This document shows, piece by piece, positions 14,998 to 23,503 of a stretch of DNA of 49,178 nucleotides (position 1 is its first letter; every line of letters begins with the position of its first letter). A model generated the notes under the pieces. The model saw only the letters and a list, made by a program, of their open reading frames with translations. It made no database searches and was not told where the DNA came from. Position numbers and translations under genes: made by a program. The stretch is from assembly GCF_000378425.1 (NCBI RefSeq), contig NZ_KB899838.1:1-49178 (forward strand), written 5' to 3'. The DNA comes from Cohnella laeviribosi DSM 21336. Lineage in GTDB: Bacteria; Bacillota; Bacilli; Paenibacillales; Paenibacillaceae.

Positions 14998-17214
14998 TTA
15001 TTCCAACAGCCGCAGCCGATAGACGTTCCGATATTCTCCGGGCGGCAGATCGTACATTTTTTTGAACGCGCGATGGAACGAAATGACGTGGGTGTAGCCG
15101 ACCTTCTCCGCAATGTTCTGAATCGGCTCATCCGTATGGACGAGCATCTCCTTGGCGTGGTTAAACCGCACCTTGAGCAGGTAATCGAGGAAATTTTCGC
15201 CGATTTCTTCTTTGAACAGGCTGCTGACGCTGCGCGGCTTGAGCCCGTACCGGTCGCCGACCTGAACGAGGGACAGGCTGGGATCGGCATAATTGCGGTC
15301 GATGTATTCCTTGATTTGCATGGCGATCTTATGTTTCTTGCGGCTGACTTGCTCCTGCTCGATCTCTTCGGCCAACGCGGCCATTTCCGCCTCCAGGCTC
15401 TCGTGCAGCTCGGCGATCGTTTCCGTCTCGTCGGCGATTTGCGCGAGCCGGCGTTCGTAACGGTCGGACCACCGCCGCTTTATGTCCGGCGACAAGGCGC
15501 CGATCTCTTTCCCAAGCCTGTGAATCAGGTTGTTCAGAAAGGCCGCAAGTTCCAAGCGGGAAGCCGGCATGTCCTGCAGCCTCCCCATCAGATCGGCGAG
15601 CCCGGACTTCCATTGTTCGTCGCCCGAACGGAAATAATGGGCAATCTCCATGATCGCCTGATAACAGCGGTACGATTCTCCGTTCGTTCTCGCGCCGATG
15701 GTTCGGTTGTCGATGATGCTGCCCGTTCCGAATGCCGCTTTGAAGGACACGTTTTCCTTCGCATTCCGGAAAGCGCTTGCAATGTCTTCGATCGAATCGA
15801 CCGCTTCGCCGATCCCGGCCGACACCGTCAATTCCAGATTGCCGGCAAGCCACTTTTGGAACTCTTCGCATGCCTGCCGCAGCGTCTCCTGTCCGGACGT
15901 ACCGCTCTCATGCAAGTGCAGGACGGCGGCCATTTGCCGGGGTTCGACCCAAGCGTGCCACATCGACAAGCCCCGCTGCTGGACAAGCTCGCGGAACGCG
16001 GTCTCCAGCAAAAATTTCAGCAGGTTCTGATCGGCCGGTTTGTATTTCTCGGTAAAAGAACGGTAGCGGTCGATTTCCAGCACCACGACGCCGAGCTGTT
16101 TGTAGGTATGCGGCAGGCCGAACGACCGCATCTGCTTCTCCCATTCCGGCTCGGTCAGGGTCCGGAACCCTTCGAGCAGCTCCAGGAACAACGTTTGCCG
16201 CCGCAGCCGCTCGCCTTCCTTGTGCAGGTTTTCATAATCGACCGATTTTCGCAGCAAGTCGTCGATCGCCGTTTCAATGAACTTGAACTCGTTCGCATGC
16301 GTTTTGAGCCCGAGCTGTTCGCTCTTCCGCGCCATGTAGCCTTCCATTTTGGCGAGGATCGCCTGAATCGGCTTGTAGTGGACGTGCGTGATCAGCGTGA
16401 ACAGCACGAGAGCCAGCACGATGATCGCCAGCACGATAATGAACCAAATGTTCGACAGCATCGACAGCACGGAATACTCCTCCGCGTGGATGATGTCCGC
16501 CCGGTAATACCACCCGGTATATTCTGAACGCACGTACATATCAAGCCCGGAAGTGTCCGGCGGATGAAAAAAGCTGCCCAGAAGCTGAACCGATTCGGTC
16601 GTCTTCGGATGAAACTGGTTCAGGTACGCCACAATCGAGCTTAAGTAAACGTTGATGACGACGGCGCCTTGCTTGTCGGCAGCGTAGGGGTACACCTTGA
16701 TCAGCGAAACGACCTGCTGCTTGTTGGGATCGTCCGCCGACAGGCTGTACGGCCGCGGATCGGTCCAGCCGGCGGAAACGCGCCTCTCGTACGCGTCCGC
16801 AAAAAACGCCTTGTCGCCGAAAGACGGCAGCAGAAAGACGCCGGATTCCGTTAAGACTTTGTCGGTTGCGGCGTTGTACAAATAGATGGAACTGGCAAAC
16901 GGAAGCGTCGATTTGACGTCGATCAGCTTTTTCTGAATCGTGTAGTAGTCGAACAACGATTTCGGCTCGTCGTTAAAGAAGGTTTGCAGCAATTTGTCCG
17001 TGTACAATTCGCTCACCACGTTCCGCTCGATCAGCTTCAGCGTGGCGTCCGTACTCTCCATCAATTGCCGGACAATCGCCTTGTTCGTCTCCATGTAGCG
17101 GTTTTCGGACGAACGGTTGAGCATAGTAAAGAAAATTAAAATCAGCGAGGAAATGGCGACAAAGAAAATCGGCGTGTAGGAAAGCATCATCCGGTAATAC
17201 CAGTTCATTCGCAT
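14998..17214 (-). CDS. Membrane-anchored AraC family transcriptional regulator (YesN/Cache-type)
   Basis: A 738-aa one-component regulator. TM1 is at residues 9-31 (LSYTPIFFVAISSLILIFF). A Cache-like extracellular sensor spans about 35-255 and TM2 is about 262-285 (IWFIIVLAIIVLALVLFTLI). A HAMP/linker and a degenerate GGDEF-like region (VVVLEIDRYRSF ... LTVSAGIGE) follow. The C-terminal AraC HTH pair occupies about 635-735: LSLVQVGDRYGLKPRSVSSLF and IQNIAEKVGYTHVISFHRAFKK. It probably senses a sugar or ligand-loaded SBP outside the cell and activates the lplB-lplC-SBP-Gfo operon that starts 277 nt downstream. I start at 17214 (MRMNWYYRMM), with AGGGGCGG upstream. An ATG at 17238 is possible, but longer frames are not supported. 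Confidence 0.9.
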   Translation of the reverse strand: MRMNWYYRMMLSYTPIFFVAISSLILIFFTMLNRSSENRYMETNKAIVRQLMESTDATLKLIERNVVSELYTDKLLQTFFNDEPKSLFDYYTIQKKLIDVKSTLPFASSIYLYNAATDKVLTESGVFLLPSFGDKAFFADAYERRVSAGWTDPRPYSLSADDPNKQQVVSLIKVYPYAADKQGAVVINVYLSSIVAYLNQFHPKTTESVQLLGSFFHPPDTSGLDMYVRSEYTGWYYRADIIHAEEYSVLSMLSNIWFIIVLAIIVLALVLFTLITHVHYKPIQAILAKMEGYMARKSEQLGLKTHANEFKFIETAIDDLLRKSVDYENLHKEGERLRRQTLFLELLEGFRTLTEPEWEKQMRSFGLPHTYKQLGVVVLEIDRYRSFTEKYKPADQNLLKFLLETAFRELVQQRGLSMWHAWVEPRQMAAVLHLHESGTSGQETLRQACEEFQKWLAGNLELTVSAGIGEAVDSIEDIASAFRNAKENVSFKAAFGTGSIIDNRTIGARTNGESYRCYQAIMEIAHYFRSGDEQWKSGLADLMGRLQDMPASRLELAAFLNNLIHRLGKEIGALSPDIKRRWSDRYERRLAQIADETETIAELHESLEAEMAALAEEIEQEQVSRKKHKIAMQIKEYIDRNYADPSLSLVQVGDRYGLKPRSVSSLFKEEIGENFLDYLLKVRFNHAKEMLVHTDEPIQNIAEKVGYTHVISFHRAFKKMYDLPPGEYRNVYRLRLLE

Positions 17215-17248
17215 CGGGAATCCGCCCCTAATCGTCATAGGTAATTCC

Positions 17249-17277
17249 AGTCTAATCCCGGACGGATGTAAGTGCAA
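17249..17277 (-). promoter_or_regulatory. Candidate promoter of the AraC regulator gene
   Basis: Minus-strand TTGCAC (17277-17272), 17-bp spacer, TAGACT (17254-17249). The start site would lie about 7 nt further on, leaving a short leader with AGGGGCGG before the ATG at 17214. A TTGACA at about 17291-17286 has no good -10 partner. Confidence 0.45.
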
Positions 17278-17401
17278 TATTTGTTTGTCAAAAGAATCGC
17301 TCGCGCCGAAACCTTCTTCTTTTTTCCAACGTTTATCGATCTGCCGGCACGAACCGTTCCGCATGGGAAGTGTCCAAATCGACGAGCTGATGGAGGTTTT
17401 C

Positions 17402-18415
17402 TCATGCCGGCCGGCCTGCGTACCGCAGCAGGACGCCGACCGTCCGCTCGGGAGCGCTCGTGTACAGCCGGTACGCATCCGCCGCGTTTTCCACGTCCAC
17501 GACCTCCGAGATGAGCTCCCGAACGCGAAGTTTCTTTTCGGCCAACAACCGCAGGTACTCCTCGACGTTGCGGCCTTCCGTCCACCGGACGTACCCGACG
17601 GGATAATCGAACCCGTCCACCTCGTAATCCCGGTCGTACCGGCCCGGTCCGCCGGCGCGGGAAATGAGAATCTGCGCTTCTTTCGCGAACATGAGCTCCC
17701 GTTCGAATTCCATCTTCAAATCGCCGACGACGACGATTTTTCCTCTGTCGCGGAGGCGCCTCAGCGATGCGTTGATCAGCTCCGGCGCATGGCCGCCGGC
17801 GCACAGGATAACCGCGTCCGCCCCCTCCCCTCTCGTATGTTCGGACAAATGGCGCTCCATTTCTTCAGCCGTATCGTACACGCGGGATATTCCCGCCCGG
17901 CGCAGCAGCTCGCAGCGGGAAGGGAGCAGGTCGTGGCCGATCACGTGGCAGGAAGCGGCATGCGCGACCTGGGCGATGATCTGGCCGAGAATCCCCAGGC
18001 CGACGACAATGACGCTTTCCCCGAAATGGAGGTCGGCTTGCCGCAAGGCGTGGATCGCGATGGCGCCCAATCCGGCCAGCGACGCTTCTTCGAAGGTCAC
18101 GCCGTCCGGCACGGGCGCAACCAAGTGTTTGGGCACCGCCAGCGTTTCGGCATGATGGACGAACGGCGCTCCGTAGCAGGCCACCTTTTGGCCGGGGCGC
18201 ACGTGGGCAACCCCCTCTCCCGTTTCCAGCACGATGCCGGAGGCGCTGTAGCCGAGCTGAACGGGCCGGTCGCCGGCCCGCTTTACCATGGACATTTCGG
18301 TCCCCGGACTGATGGCCGAAAAGACCGTTTGGATCAACACGAAATTCGGGGCTACCCGCGGCTTGGGCTGTTCCGCCGTTTTCACGGCGCCGGCTTGGGC
18401 GATCACAGTTTTCAA
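17402..18415 (-). CDS. MDR-family dehydrogenase, zinc-ligand-poor
   Basis: A 337-aa medium-chain dehydrogenase/reductase with a GroES-like fold (residues 1-120) and Rossmann motif VVGLGILGQIIAQVAHA about residue 138. The usual catalytic zinc ligands are missing: the position of CGSD/CGTD reads SPGTEMS, and GHE reads GYSASG. No four-Cys structural zinc loop is visible. This matches a subgroup of 'zinc-binding' alcohol dehydrogenases related to BchC/bi-domain oxidoreductases, which may be zinc-independent. It starts at TTG 18415 with GGAGGGA 8 nt upstream and is the last gene of the sugar SBP-permease-permease operon. It may oxidise the imported sugar or a derivative. Confidence 0.85.
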   Translation of the reverse strand: MKTVIAQAGAVKTAEQPKPRVAPNFVLIQTVFSAISPGTEMSMVKRAGDRPVQLGYSASGIVLETGEGVAHVRPGQKVACYGAPFVHHAETLAVPKHLVAPVPDGVTFEEASLAGLGAIAIHALRQADLHFGESVIVVGLGILGQIIAQVAHAASCHVIGHDLLPSRCELLRRAGISRVYDTAEEMERHLSEHTRGEGADAVILCAGGHAPELINASLRRLRDRGKIVVVGDLKMEFERELMFAKEAQILISRAGGPGRYDRDYEVDGFDYPVGYVRWTEGRNVEEYLRLLAEKKLRVRELISEVVDVENAADAYRLYTSAPERTVGVLLRYAGRPA

Positions 18416-18470
18416 GGTTGTTCTCCCTCCGTCAAGTGGTATGTCTCTATGCGTTTGGAGCGGCCGCCGC

Positions 18471-19289
18471 TCAGGATTTGATGCCGGACATGGCGATCCC
18501 TTCGGTGAAATAGCGCTGAAAGAACAGGAAAATCAAGAACGTCGGAATGAACGAAAGGACCGCGCCCGCCATCTCGATGCCGAAATTCCCTTCTTTGGTC
18601 AATAGCGAGGACAGGCCGACCGTGATCGGATACATCTTTTCCGCCGTCAGGAAAATGAGCGGCGTAAACAGGTCGTTCCAGCACGAGATGAAAGCGAACG
18701 TCCCTACCGTGGCCAGCGCCGGTTTGGCCAGCGGCAGCATGATCTGAAAGAACACCCGAAAGTCTCCGGCGCCGTCGATGTAAGCCGCTTCCTCCATGTC
18801 GTTCGGGATGGTCAGCATGAACTGCCGGACGAGGAATACGCCCATAATCGACCAGAGCTCGGGGACGATAATGGAGGCGTACGTGTTGACCCAGCCGAAC
18901 TTGCTGAACATGATGAATTTCGGGATGATGAGCAGTTGGTTCGGCACCATGACGACCGCCATCAGCAGCCAAAATATCGTTTCCCTGCCGAAAAACCGCT
19001 TTTTCGCGAAAATGTAGCCGAGCAAGCCCGCGAGAAAAAGCTGGGCGGCTACCGGGACCAAGGTCAGGAACAAGGAATTGCCGATCCATCTCGCAAAGTT
19101 GCTGGCTTCGAAGATGTAGTTGAAGTTGTACAGGGTCGGTTCGTCCGGAATCCAGAACAGCGGGTCGGCGATCGCCCGTCCCACCTTCTGAAACGAGCCG
19201 AGCGCCATCAGGACGAACGGAAACAGAAAGACGGCGCCCAAGAGCGCGAAGACGACGTACAAAGGCAGTCTTTTTAACGCGGCTGGCAT
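18471..19289 (-). CDS. Carbohydrate ABC transporter permease, MalG/YurM-type
   Basis: A 272-aa permease with six TM segments, beginning LPLYVVFALLGAVFLFPFVLMALGS. The EAA loop, EEAAYIDGAGDFRVFFQIMLPLAKP, lies about residues 166-190. The C-terminus FLFFQRYFTEGIAMSGIKS is the standard CUT1 MalG-type ending. It lies 27 nt after the partner permease and 55 nt before the MDR gene. With the partner it imports the sugar bound by the SBP at 20354-21682. No ATPase gene is present, which is usual for CUT1 systems sharing an MsmX-type ATPase. The ATG at 19289 has AAGGGAG upstream. Confidence 0.94.
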   Translation of the reverse strand: MPAALKRLPLYVVFALLGAVFLFPFVLMALGSFQKVGRAIADPLFWIPDEPTLYNFNYIFEASNFARWIGNSLFLTLVPVAAQLFLAGLLGYIFAKKRFFGRETIFWLLMAVVMVPNQLLIIPKFIMFSKFGWVNTYASIIVPELWSIMGVFLVRQFMLTIPNDMEEAAYIDGAGDFRVFFQIMLPLAKPALATVGTFAFISCWNDLFTPLIFLTAEKMYPITVGLSSLLTKEGNFGIEMAGAVLSFIPTFLIFLFFQRYFTEGIAMSGIKS

Positions 19290-19316
19290 ATCGGCGGCTC
19301 CCTTCCGGCTACCCCG

Positions 19317-20255
19317 TTAATAATGGACTTCCTTGCCCAGAAACTTCCGCTGAACAAGGGACAGGATCAATACGATGAAGAACAGGACATACGCCAGCAC
19401 GCTCGCATACCCCATGCGCAGGCCGACGAAGCCCTCCTGGTACAAGTAGTAGACGATTGTCGTCGTCGCGTAATTCGGTCCGCCGGACGTGAGCAGGAAG
19501 GCCGAATCGAAGATTTGAAACGAACCGATCGTCGTAAAAATGGCCACGTAAAAATGGATCGGCAGCAGCAGGACGAAGGTGATGCGCCAGAACATCGTCC
19601 AGCCCGAAGCCCCGTCGATTTTGGCCGCCTCGTACAAATGCGCCGGAATCGACTTCAGCCCCGCATAGTAGTACACCATCGTGCTTCCGCAGACTTTGAA
19701 CACGCTCAGCGACGCCAGCACGATCATCGCCTGCTTCGAGTCCGAGAAAAACAATTGCGGCCCGATTCCGAACCAGCTTAGCACGTAGTTGAAAATGCCG
19801 GTATCGTTCCCTTTGAATATCCAGGCCCAAATGCCGGAGATGACGACGAAGGACGTGACGACCGGCACAAAGTAGACGCTTTTGAAAAAGCCGGCCAGCT
19901 TCGACCGGACGCTCACGAGCAGCGCGAGCAGCAGCCCGATCCCCATTGTCGGCAAAATGTAATACAGCGAGAAGAGGAGCGTATTGCCGATCGACTTCCA
20001 GGCCAGCCTGTCGTGAAGGAACGTTTCCCAATTCTTGAATCCGGCAAACTCGGCTTTTCCGATGATCGGCCAGTCCATGAACGAAAGTACGAAACTGAAG
20101 CCGAGCGGGAAGGCCTGAAACACGAGAAAATGAAGCAAAACCGGCACCAGAACGACGTAGACGAACGCGTTTTTCCGCCATTCTTTTTTCAAGCGGGCGG
20201 CCAACCCGGGTTTCGCCGAGACGTTGGCGGTATCCGCCGTCGCATATGCTTTCAA
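19317..20255 (-). CDS. Carbohydrate ABC transporter permease, MalF/YurN-type
   Basis: A 312-aa CUT1 permease: cytoplasmic N-terminus (residues 1-25), TM1 NAFVYVVLVPVLLHFLVF, the P2 loop, and EAA loop EAAKIDGASGWTMFWRITFVLL at about residues 205-226. It ends ILSLVQRKFLGKEVHY. The start is TTG at 20255-20253 with GGGGGGA 6 nt upstream; no in-frame ATG lies near the expected N-terminus. It follows the SBP by 98 nt that hold a strong hairpin, and precedes its partner permease by 27 nt. The two permeases form the translocation channel. Confidence 0.93.
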   Translation of the reverse strand: MKAYATADTANVSAKPGLAARLKKEWRKNAFVYVVLVPVLLHFLVFQAFPLGFSFVLSFMDWPIIGKAEFAGFKNWETFLHDRLAWKSIGNTLLFSLYYILPTMGIGLLLALLVSVRSKLAGFFKSVYFVPVVTSFVVISGIWAWIFKGNDTGIFNYVLSWFGIGPQLFFSDSKQAMIVLASLSVFKVCGSTMVYYYAGLKSIPAHLYEAAKIDGASGWTMFWRITFVLLLPIHFYVAIFTTIGSFQIFDSAFLLTSGGPNYATTTIVYYLYQEGFVGLRMGYASVLAYVLFFIVLILSLVQRKFLGKEVHY

Positions 20256-20289
20256 TCCGCGTCCCCCCGAAGATCAGATTGGAACAGAA

Positions 20290-20314
20290 GAGCCGCGCAC
20301 CCCTTGCGCGGCTC
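20290..20314 (-). terminator. Hairpin after the sugar SBP gene
   Basis: GAGCCGCGCA / TGCGCGGCTC, a perfect 10-bp stem with a 5-nt loop. The minus-strand 3' flank is TTCTGTTCC, too poor for full termination. Its likely role is partial termination or 3' end protection of SBP mRNA relative to the permeases. Confidence 0.6.
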
Positions 20315-20353
20315 CCGCAAAACCGTGCGCGCCCGCAAGCGGCGACGGCTTCC

Positions 20354-21682
20354 TTACAATTTGGCCAATTCGTCTTTCACGGCCTGAGCGGCTGCGCCGG
20401 CGGCTTCCTGCGGCGTTTTGGCGCCTTCGAGCATGGCGGCGATTTCCGCCTGGATCTTGGGCATAATCGTCCGCGCGACGGGACTTACGATTCCCGGGCG
20501 GGAGACGGCGGCGATTTCGGTCATCTTCTTCATCGCTTCGTCGCCGTCGTGGATGGACCCCGCCGACTTCCGGGCCGGAATGTAGTTCGTCAATTTGTTG
20601 AAGGCCTCCTGATTTTCTTTATTGGTAAGCAGCTTGACGAACTCGGCCGCCGCCGCTTTGTTTTTGCTTTTTTCCGACACGACGAACATGCCGACCGTCC
20701 CGAAAGTCGCTTTCACCTTATCCGTCAGCGGCTCGCCGATGACGTAGTTGATTTTTTCTTCGTTGAGGACGTTGACCGTATACCCGCTTCCCCAGATCGC
20801 CATCATTTTGCCGGACAAAAATTCGGGGAACTGGTCTTTGTTCGAGACGGAATCGGCCGGAATCCATTTTTTGTCGTACATGTCCTTGATGTATTGGAAG
20901 GTGGCCACGCCGGCTTCGTTGTCCAGAATGACGCTGCCGTCTTCCGCGAGAACGTCTCCGCCTTTTTGCCATAAAAGCGGATACAAAGTCGCGTTGCAGC
21001 AAGCTTCCGCTCCGGCGAAATCGCGGGCGTAATAACCTTTCGAAACCGCCTTCTCCGCCCAGGCGTTGAATTCGTCCCAAGTCGTCGGGAGCTTCGCCGG
21101 GTCCTCGCCGATCGCCTTCACGATATCGGCATTGTAAATGAGCGTTTGCGTCTCTTGCAGAATCGGCAGCGCGTATTGCTTGCCGCCGAAGTTGCCGGCC
21201 CGAAGCGCCCCTTCGTTGAAATCCGCCAAATCCGCGTCCGCCAGGTAGTCGTCCAACGGAGCCAGCACGCCTTGATTGGCGAACTGCGGCACCTGGTCCG
21301 GAATTTGGTAGAAGACGTCCGGTCCCGTTCCGGAAGCGATCGCGGTCAAGATTTTTTGCTCCCGTTCCTTCCACGGAATTTCCTCGTACTTCACTTTCAC
21401 GTTGGGGTATTTCGCATTATAATCTTGAATGACCGCATTCCAAAACGCTTTCAATTCCGAAGCTTTTTCCTCGCTGACGTACGGATGGGCCCAGACGGTG
21501 ATTTCGCCGGACAACGCTTCGCCCGCAGGCGTGCCGGAGCTTTCGCCGGAAGCCGATGCCGACGGCGGCGGCGATGCCGGCGGGCTCGAAGCGGCGGTAT
21601 CCCGGTTGCCGTTCGAGCCGCAGGCGACCAACGCCAGAGACCAGACCAGGATCGCGAGAAGAAGAATCCCTTTTTTGAACAT
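20354..21682 (-). CDS. Sugar-binding lipoprotein of a CUT1 ABC transporter (SBP_bac_1)
   Basis: A 442-aa lipoprotein from the ATG at 21682 (SD GGAAGG): MFKKGILLLAILVWSLALVAC with lipobox LVAC, then a Pro/Ser/Ala linker to about residue 50. Family features include ITVWAHPYVSEEKASEL, LTAIASGTGPDVFYQIPDQV, GGKQYALPILQETQTLIYNADI, PTTWDEFNAWAEKA and MMAIWGSGYTVN. A longer frame to 21781 would run over the promoter at 21752-21781 and is rejected. It is the first gene of the operon SBP-MalF-MalG-MDR. Two upstream promoters carry the motif shared with the GntR-SBP fusion gene, so that regulator probably controls it. The ligand is unknown. Confidence 0.93.
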   Translation of the reverse strand: MFKKGILLLAILVWSLALVACGSNGNRDTAASSPPASPPPSASASGESSGTPAGEALSGEITVWAHPYVSEEKASELKAFWNAVIQDYNAKYPNVKVKYEEIPWKEREQKILTAIASGTGPDVFYQIPDQVPQFANQGVLAPLDDYLADADLADFNEGALRAGNFGGKQYALPILQETQTLIYNADIVKAIGEDPAKLPTTWDEFNAWAEKAVSKGYYARDFAGAEACCNATLYPLLWQKGGDVLAEDGSVILDNEAGVATFQYIKDMYDKKWIPADSVSNKDQFPEFLSGKMMAIWGSGYTVNVLNEEKINYVIGEPLTDKVKATFGTVGMFVVSEKSKNKAAAAEFVKLLTNKENQEAFNKLTNYIPARKSAGSIHDGDEAMKKMTEIAAVSRPGIVSPVARTIMPKIQAEIAAMLEGAKTPQEAAGAAAQAVKDELAKL

Positions 21683-21729
21683 GCAGACCTTCCCTTCGGT
21701 TTTGGAGTATGTCGCAACGCTATTTCTAA

Positions 21730-21781
21730 TACTTATCTGGTTCATATCTGCATTGTAAAGGAGCTTTGAAAGCGTCGTCAA
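21730..21781 (-). promoter_or_regulatory. Proximal promoter of the sugar ABC operon with candidate GntR-SBP operator
   Basis: Minus-strand -35 TTGACG (21781-21776), 18-bp spacer, -10 TACAAT (21757-21752). Two bases further downstream is a motif that reads TACTTATCTGGTTCATATCT on the plus strand (21730-21749). It matches motifs at 21906-21925 and 23504-23523 in the pattern TTATCTGGT..ATATC. Confidence 0.7.
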
Positions 21782-21905
21782 CGCCCTTCGGCTTTATGGA
21801 CCATTTAAAGACAGCCGACAGATCGCGCCATTGAACCTGTTTTTCCGCATCCGAAAGCTTTCCGCCTCCCCCTCTCCCCGTAATCGGCCGATGTCTTCGT
21901 TTTTG

Positions 21906-21954
21906 TTCATATCTAGTCTATATCCATCATAGAAAACCTCGGGGTATGCGTCAA
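21906..21954 (-). promoter_or_regulatory. Distal promoter of the sugar ABC operon with candidate GntR-SBP operator
   Basis: Minus-strand -35 TTGACG (21954-21949), 17-bp spacer, -10 TATGAT (21931-21926). The shared motif follows without a gap; it reads TTCATATCTAGTCTATATCC on the plus strand (21906-21925). The transcript would have a leader of about 220 nt. A 38-codon frame in it, starting at the ATG at 21910, has no SD and is not called. Confidence 0.65.
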
Positions 21955-22033
21955 CAAAACTGACAAATAAAGACGGATTAAGGACAGGGGATGCTTGGGG
22001 TTGTTCTGGCAGGGTAGATAATATGACATAAAC

Positions 22034-22053
22034 AAAAAACGGCCGAAGCCGTT
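22034..22053 (-). terminator. Intrinsic terminator of the GntR-SBP fusion gene
   Basis: AACGGC-TTCG-GCCGTT on the minus strand, a C(UUCG)G tetraloop hairpin, followed by TTTTGTTTATG. It lies 24 nt after the fusion gene stop. Confidence 0.88.
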
Positions 22054-22076
22054 CTTCTCCTTGCGCCGGATTCCTC

Positions 22077-23465
22077 CTATTGCCGCGCGCCAACCGGATA
22101 AAGCTGCGACTTCAGCCGCCGGATGACGGATTCTTCGTCTTCCATGCCGGACCAGAACAGCTTCAGTTCCTTCCGCACCGTCTCCAGCTGGGACGCCGCC
22201 AGATTCAAATCCGTAAACAAGCGGAAAGTCGGGATGATTTCCCGGTACATATGAAAGCGGGAGGGGCGAACCATCGATTCTTTGCCCTGCCATTCCGCAG
22301 CCTTCTTGTTCGCCGGAATGCTGAGCGTCCGCTGCCGGATCTTGAGCTGGACCGGATAGGACAGCATGTAGTCCAGAAAGGTCCGGGCGGCTTCTTTCAC
22401 TTTCGATTTCCGGCTGACCGCCGCCCCGATGGCCAAAAGCAGCGTTCTCGCCTCGCCCAGATGCGGGAGCGGGGCCACGTCGAACGAAAAGGGGGCGCCG
22501 ATAAAGCGGTTCAGGCTGAAATAGGTCGTCATGATCATGGACAGCTTGCCCTGGAGAAAAAGATCCTCCGCGTCGGCGTCGCTTTCCGACATATAGTTCG
22601 GAAACAGGCTGCGGTCCCGCTGAATCTGGCGGAACAGCGCCAGGCTGCGCCTGAGCCGCCCGTCGTTCCCGCCGTCGCCGGGGGCGAATGCGGCGCCCGA
22701 CTGCAGCAGAAAGACGGGCCACCGGTTATCGGACAGCAGGTGGAAGTAAAACCCGTACCGGCCTTGGCTTTCGCTCAGTTTTTCCGCCGCGGCCAGCAAT
22801 TCGTCCCACGTCCAGCCGCTGTCGGGTTCGGGAAGCTGCTTTTCGACGAAATGATCCCGGTTGTAACAAAGGACGACCGGCGAAAAAATGAAGGGGAGCG
22901 CGCAGACGGCGCCGTTGTCCGCAAACGCTTTGGAAACGAACGGATACAGCTCGGGCTTCGGTTCCAGCTCCTCGAGCAGATCCGTGAGCCCGCCCTCCGC
23001 CATGTGCCGGAAATCGGTATAGTTGATCGTCATCACGTCCAGCAGGTCACTTCGCATGTATTCCGCGACCGTGCCGGCGAACTGGTCGTACGGAAGCGGA
23101 ATCGACCGCACCCGGATATGCGGATGCCCGGTGTGAAAGTCCGAAAGCACCCGGTTGATCAGCCCTTCCTGCAGGACGGACGGATAATAGCCGAACTTTA
23201 CGGTCACGACGCCCTCCGCGTCCGGTCTGGCGACGCGGTTGCCGACTCTCGGCACTTTCTCGATCAGCTTTTCCGCCACCAGCATCTCGAGGCCTTTCCG
23301 GACGGAATTTTTGCTGAGCTGGAACTGCTCGCCCAAGGCCTGCTCGGACGGCAAAAATTCGCCGATCGGACGCTTGCCGGACACGATTTCTTCTCTCAAC
23401 AGGGATACCATTTCATCCAACCGTTTCCGGAATGTCGTTCGGCTCGGTTTGTTGGTCATCTCCAA
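22077..23465 (-). CDS. GntR winged-helix fused to a solute-binding-protein domain (one-component sugar regulator)
   Basis: A 462-aa protein with no signal peptide. Residues about 12-80 are a GntR wHTH: VSLLREEIVSGKRPIGEFLP, SEQALGEQFQLSKNSVRKGL and LIEKVPRVGNRVA. Residues about 88-445 are a complete type-1 extracellular solute-binding fold: VKFGYYPSVLQEGLINRVL, DLLDVMTINYTDFRHMAEGG, LEPKPELYPFVSKA, FSPVVLCYNRDHF, DSGWTWDELLAAAEKL, GKLSMIMTTY and ARTFLDYMLS. A secreted binding fold has therefore been recruited as a cytoplasmic effector domain in place of UTRA/FCD. It has its own promoter (23526-23555) and terminator, and lies just upstream of the CUT1 operon whose promoters share its operator-like motif. 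The likely ligand is the transported sugar or its phosphate. The architecture is clear; its function is inference. Confidence 0.88.
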   Translation of the reverse strand: MEMTNKPSRTTFRKRLDEMVSLLREEIVSGKRPIGEFLPSEQALGEQFQLSKNSVRKGLEMLVAEKLIEKVPRVGNRVARPDAEGVVTVKFGYYPSVLQEGLINRVLSDFHTGHPHIRVRSIPLPYDQFAGTVAEYMRSDLLDVMTINYTDFRHMAEGGLTDLLEELEPKPELYPFVSKAFADNGAVCALPFIFSPVVLCYNRDHFVEKQLPEPDSGWTWDELLAAAEKLSESQGRYGFYFHLLSDNRWPVFLLQSGAAFAPGDGGNDGRLRRSLALFRQIQRDRSLFPNYMSESDADAEDLFLQGKLSMIMTTYFSLNRFIGAPFSFDVAPLPHLGEARTLLLAIGAAVSRKSKVKEAARTFLDYMLSYPVQLKIRQRTLSIPANKKAAEWQGKESMVRPSRFHMYREIIPTFRLFTDLNLAASQLETVRKELKLFWSGMEDEESVIRRLKSQLYPVGARQ

Positions 23466-23503
23466 ACCCCTTCGCTATGCATGCCGGTTCCCGCCGACAT
23501 TGG

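Noticed and set aside
21796..21912. A 38-codon frame (MNKNEDIGRLRGEGEAESFR...) in the leader of the sugar operon
   Set aside because: Its ATG lies within the candidate operator, essentially at the transcription start, without an SD; no evidence of a leader peptide.
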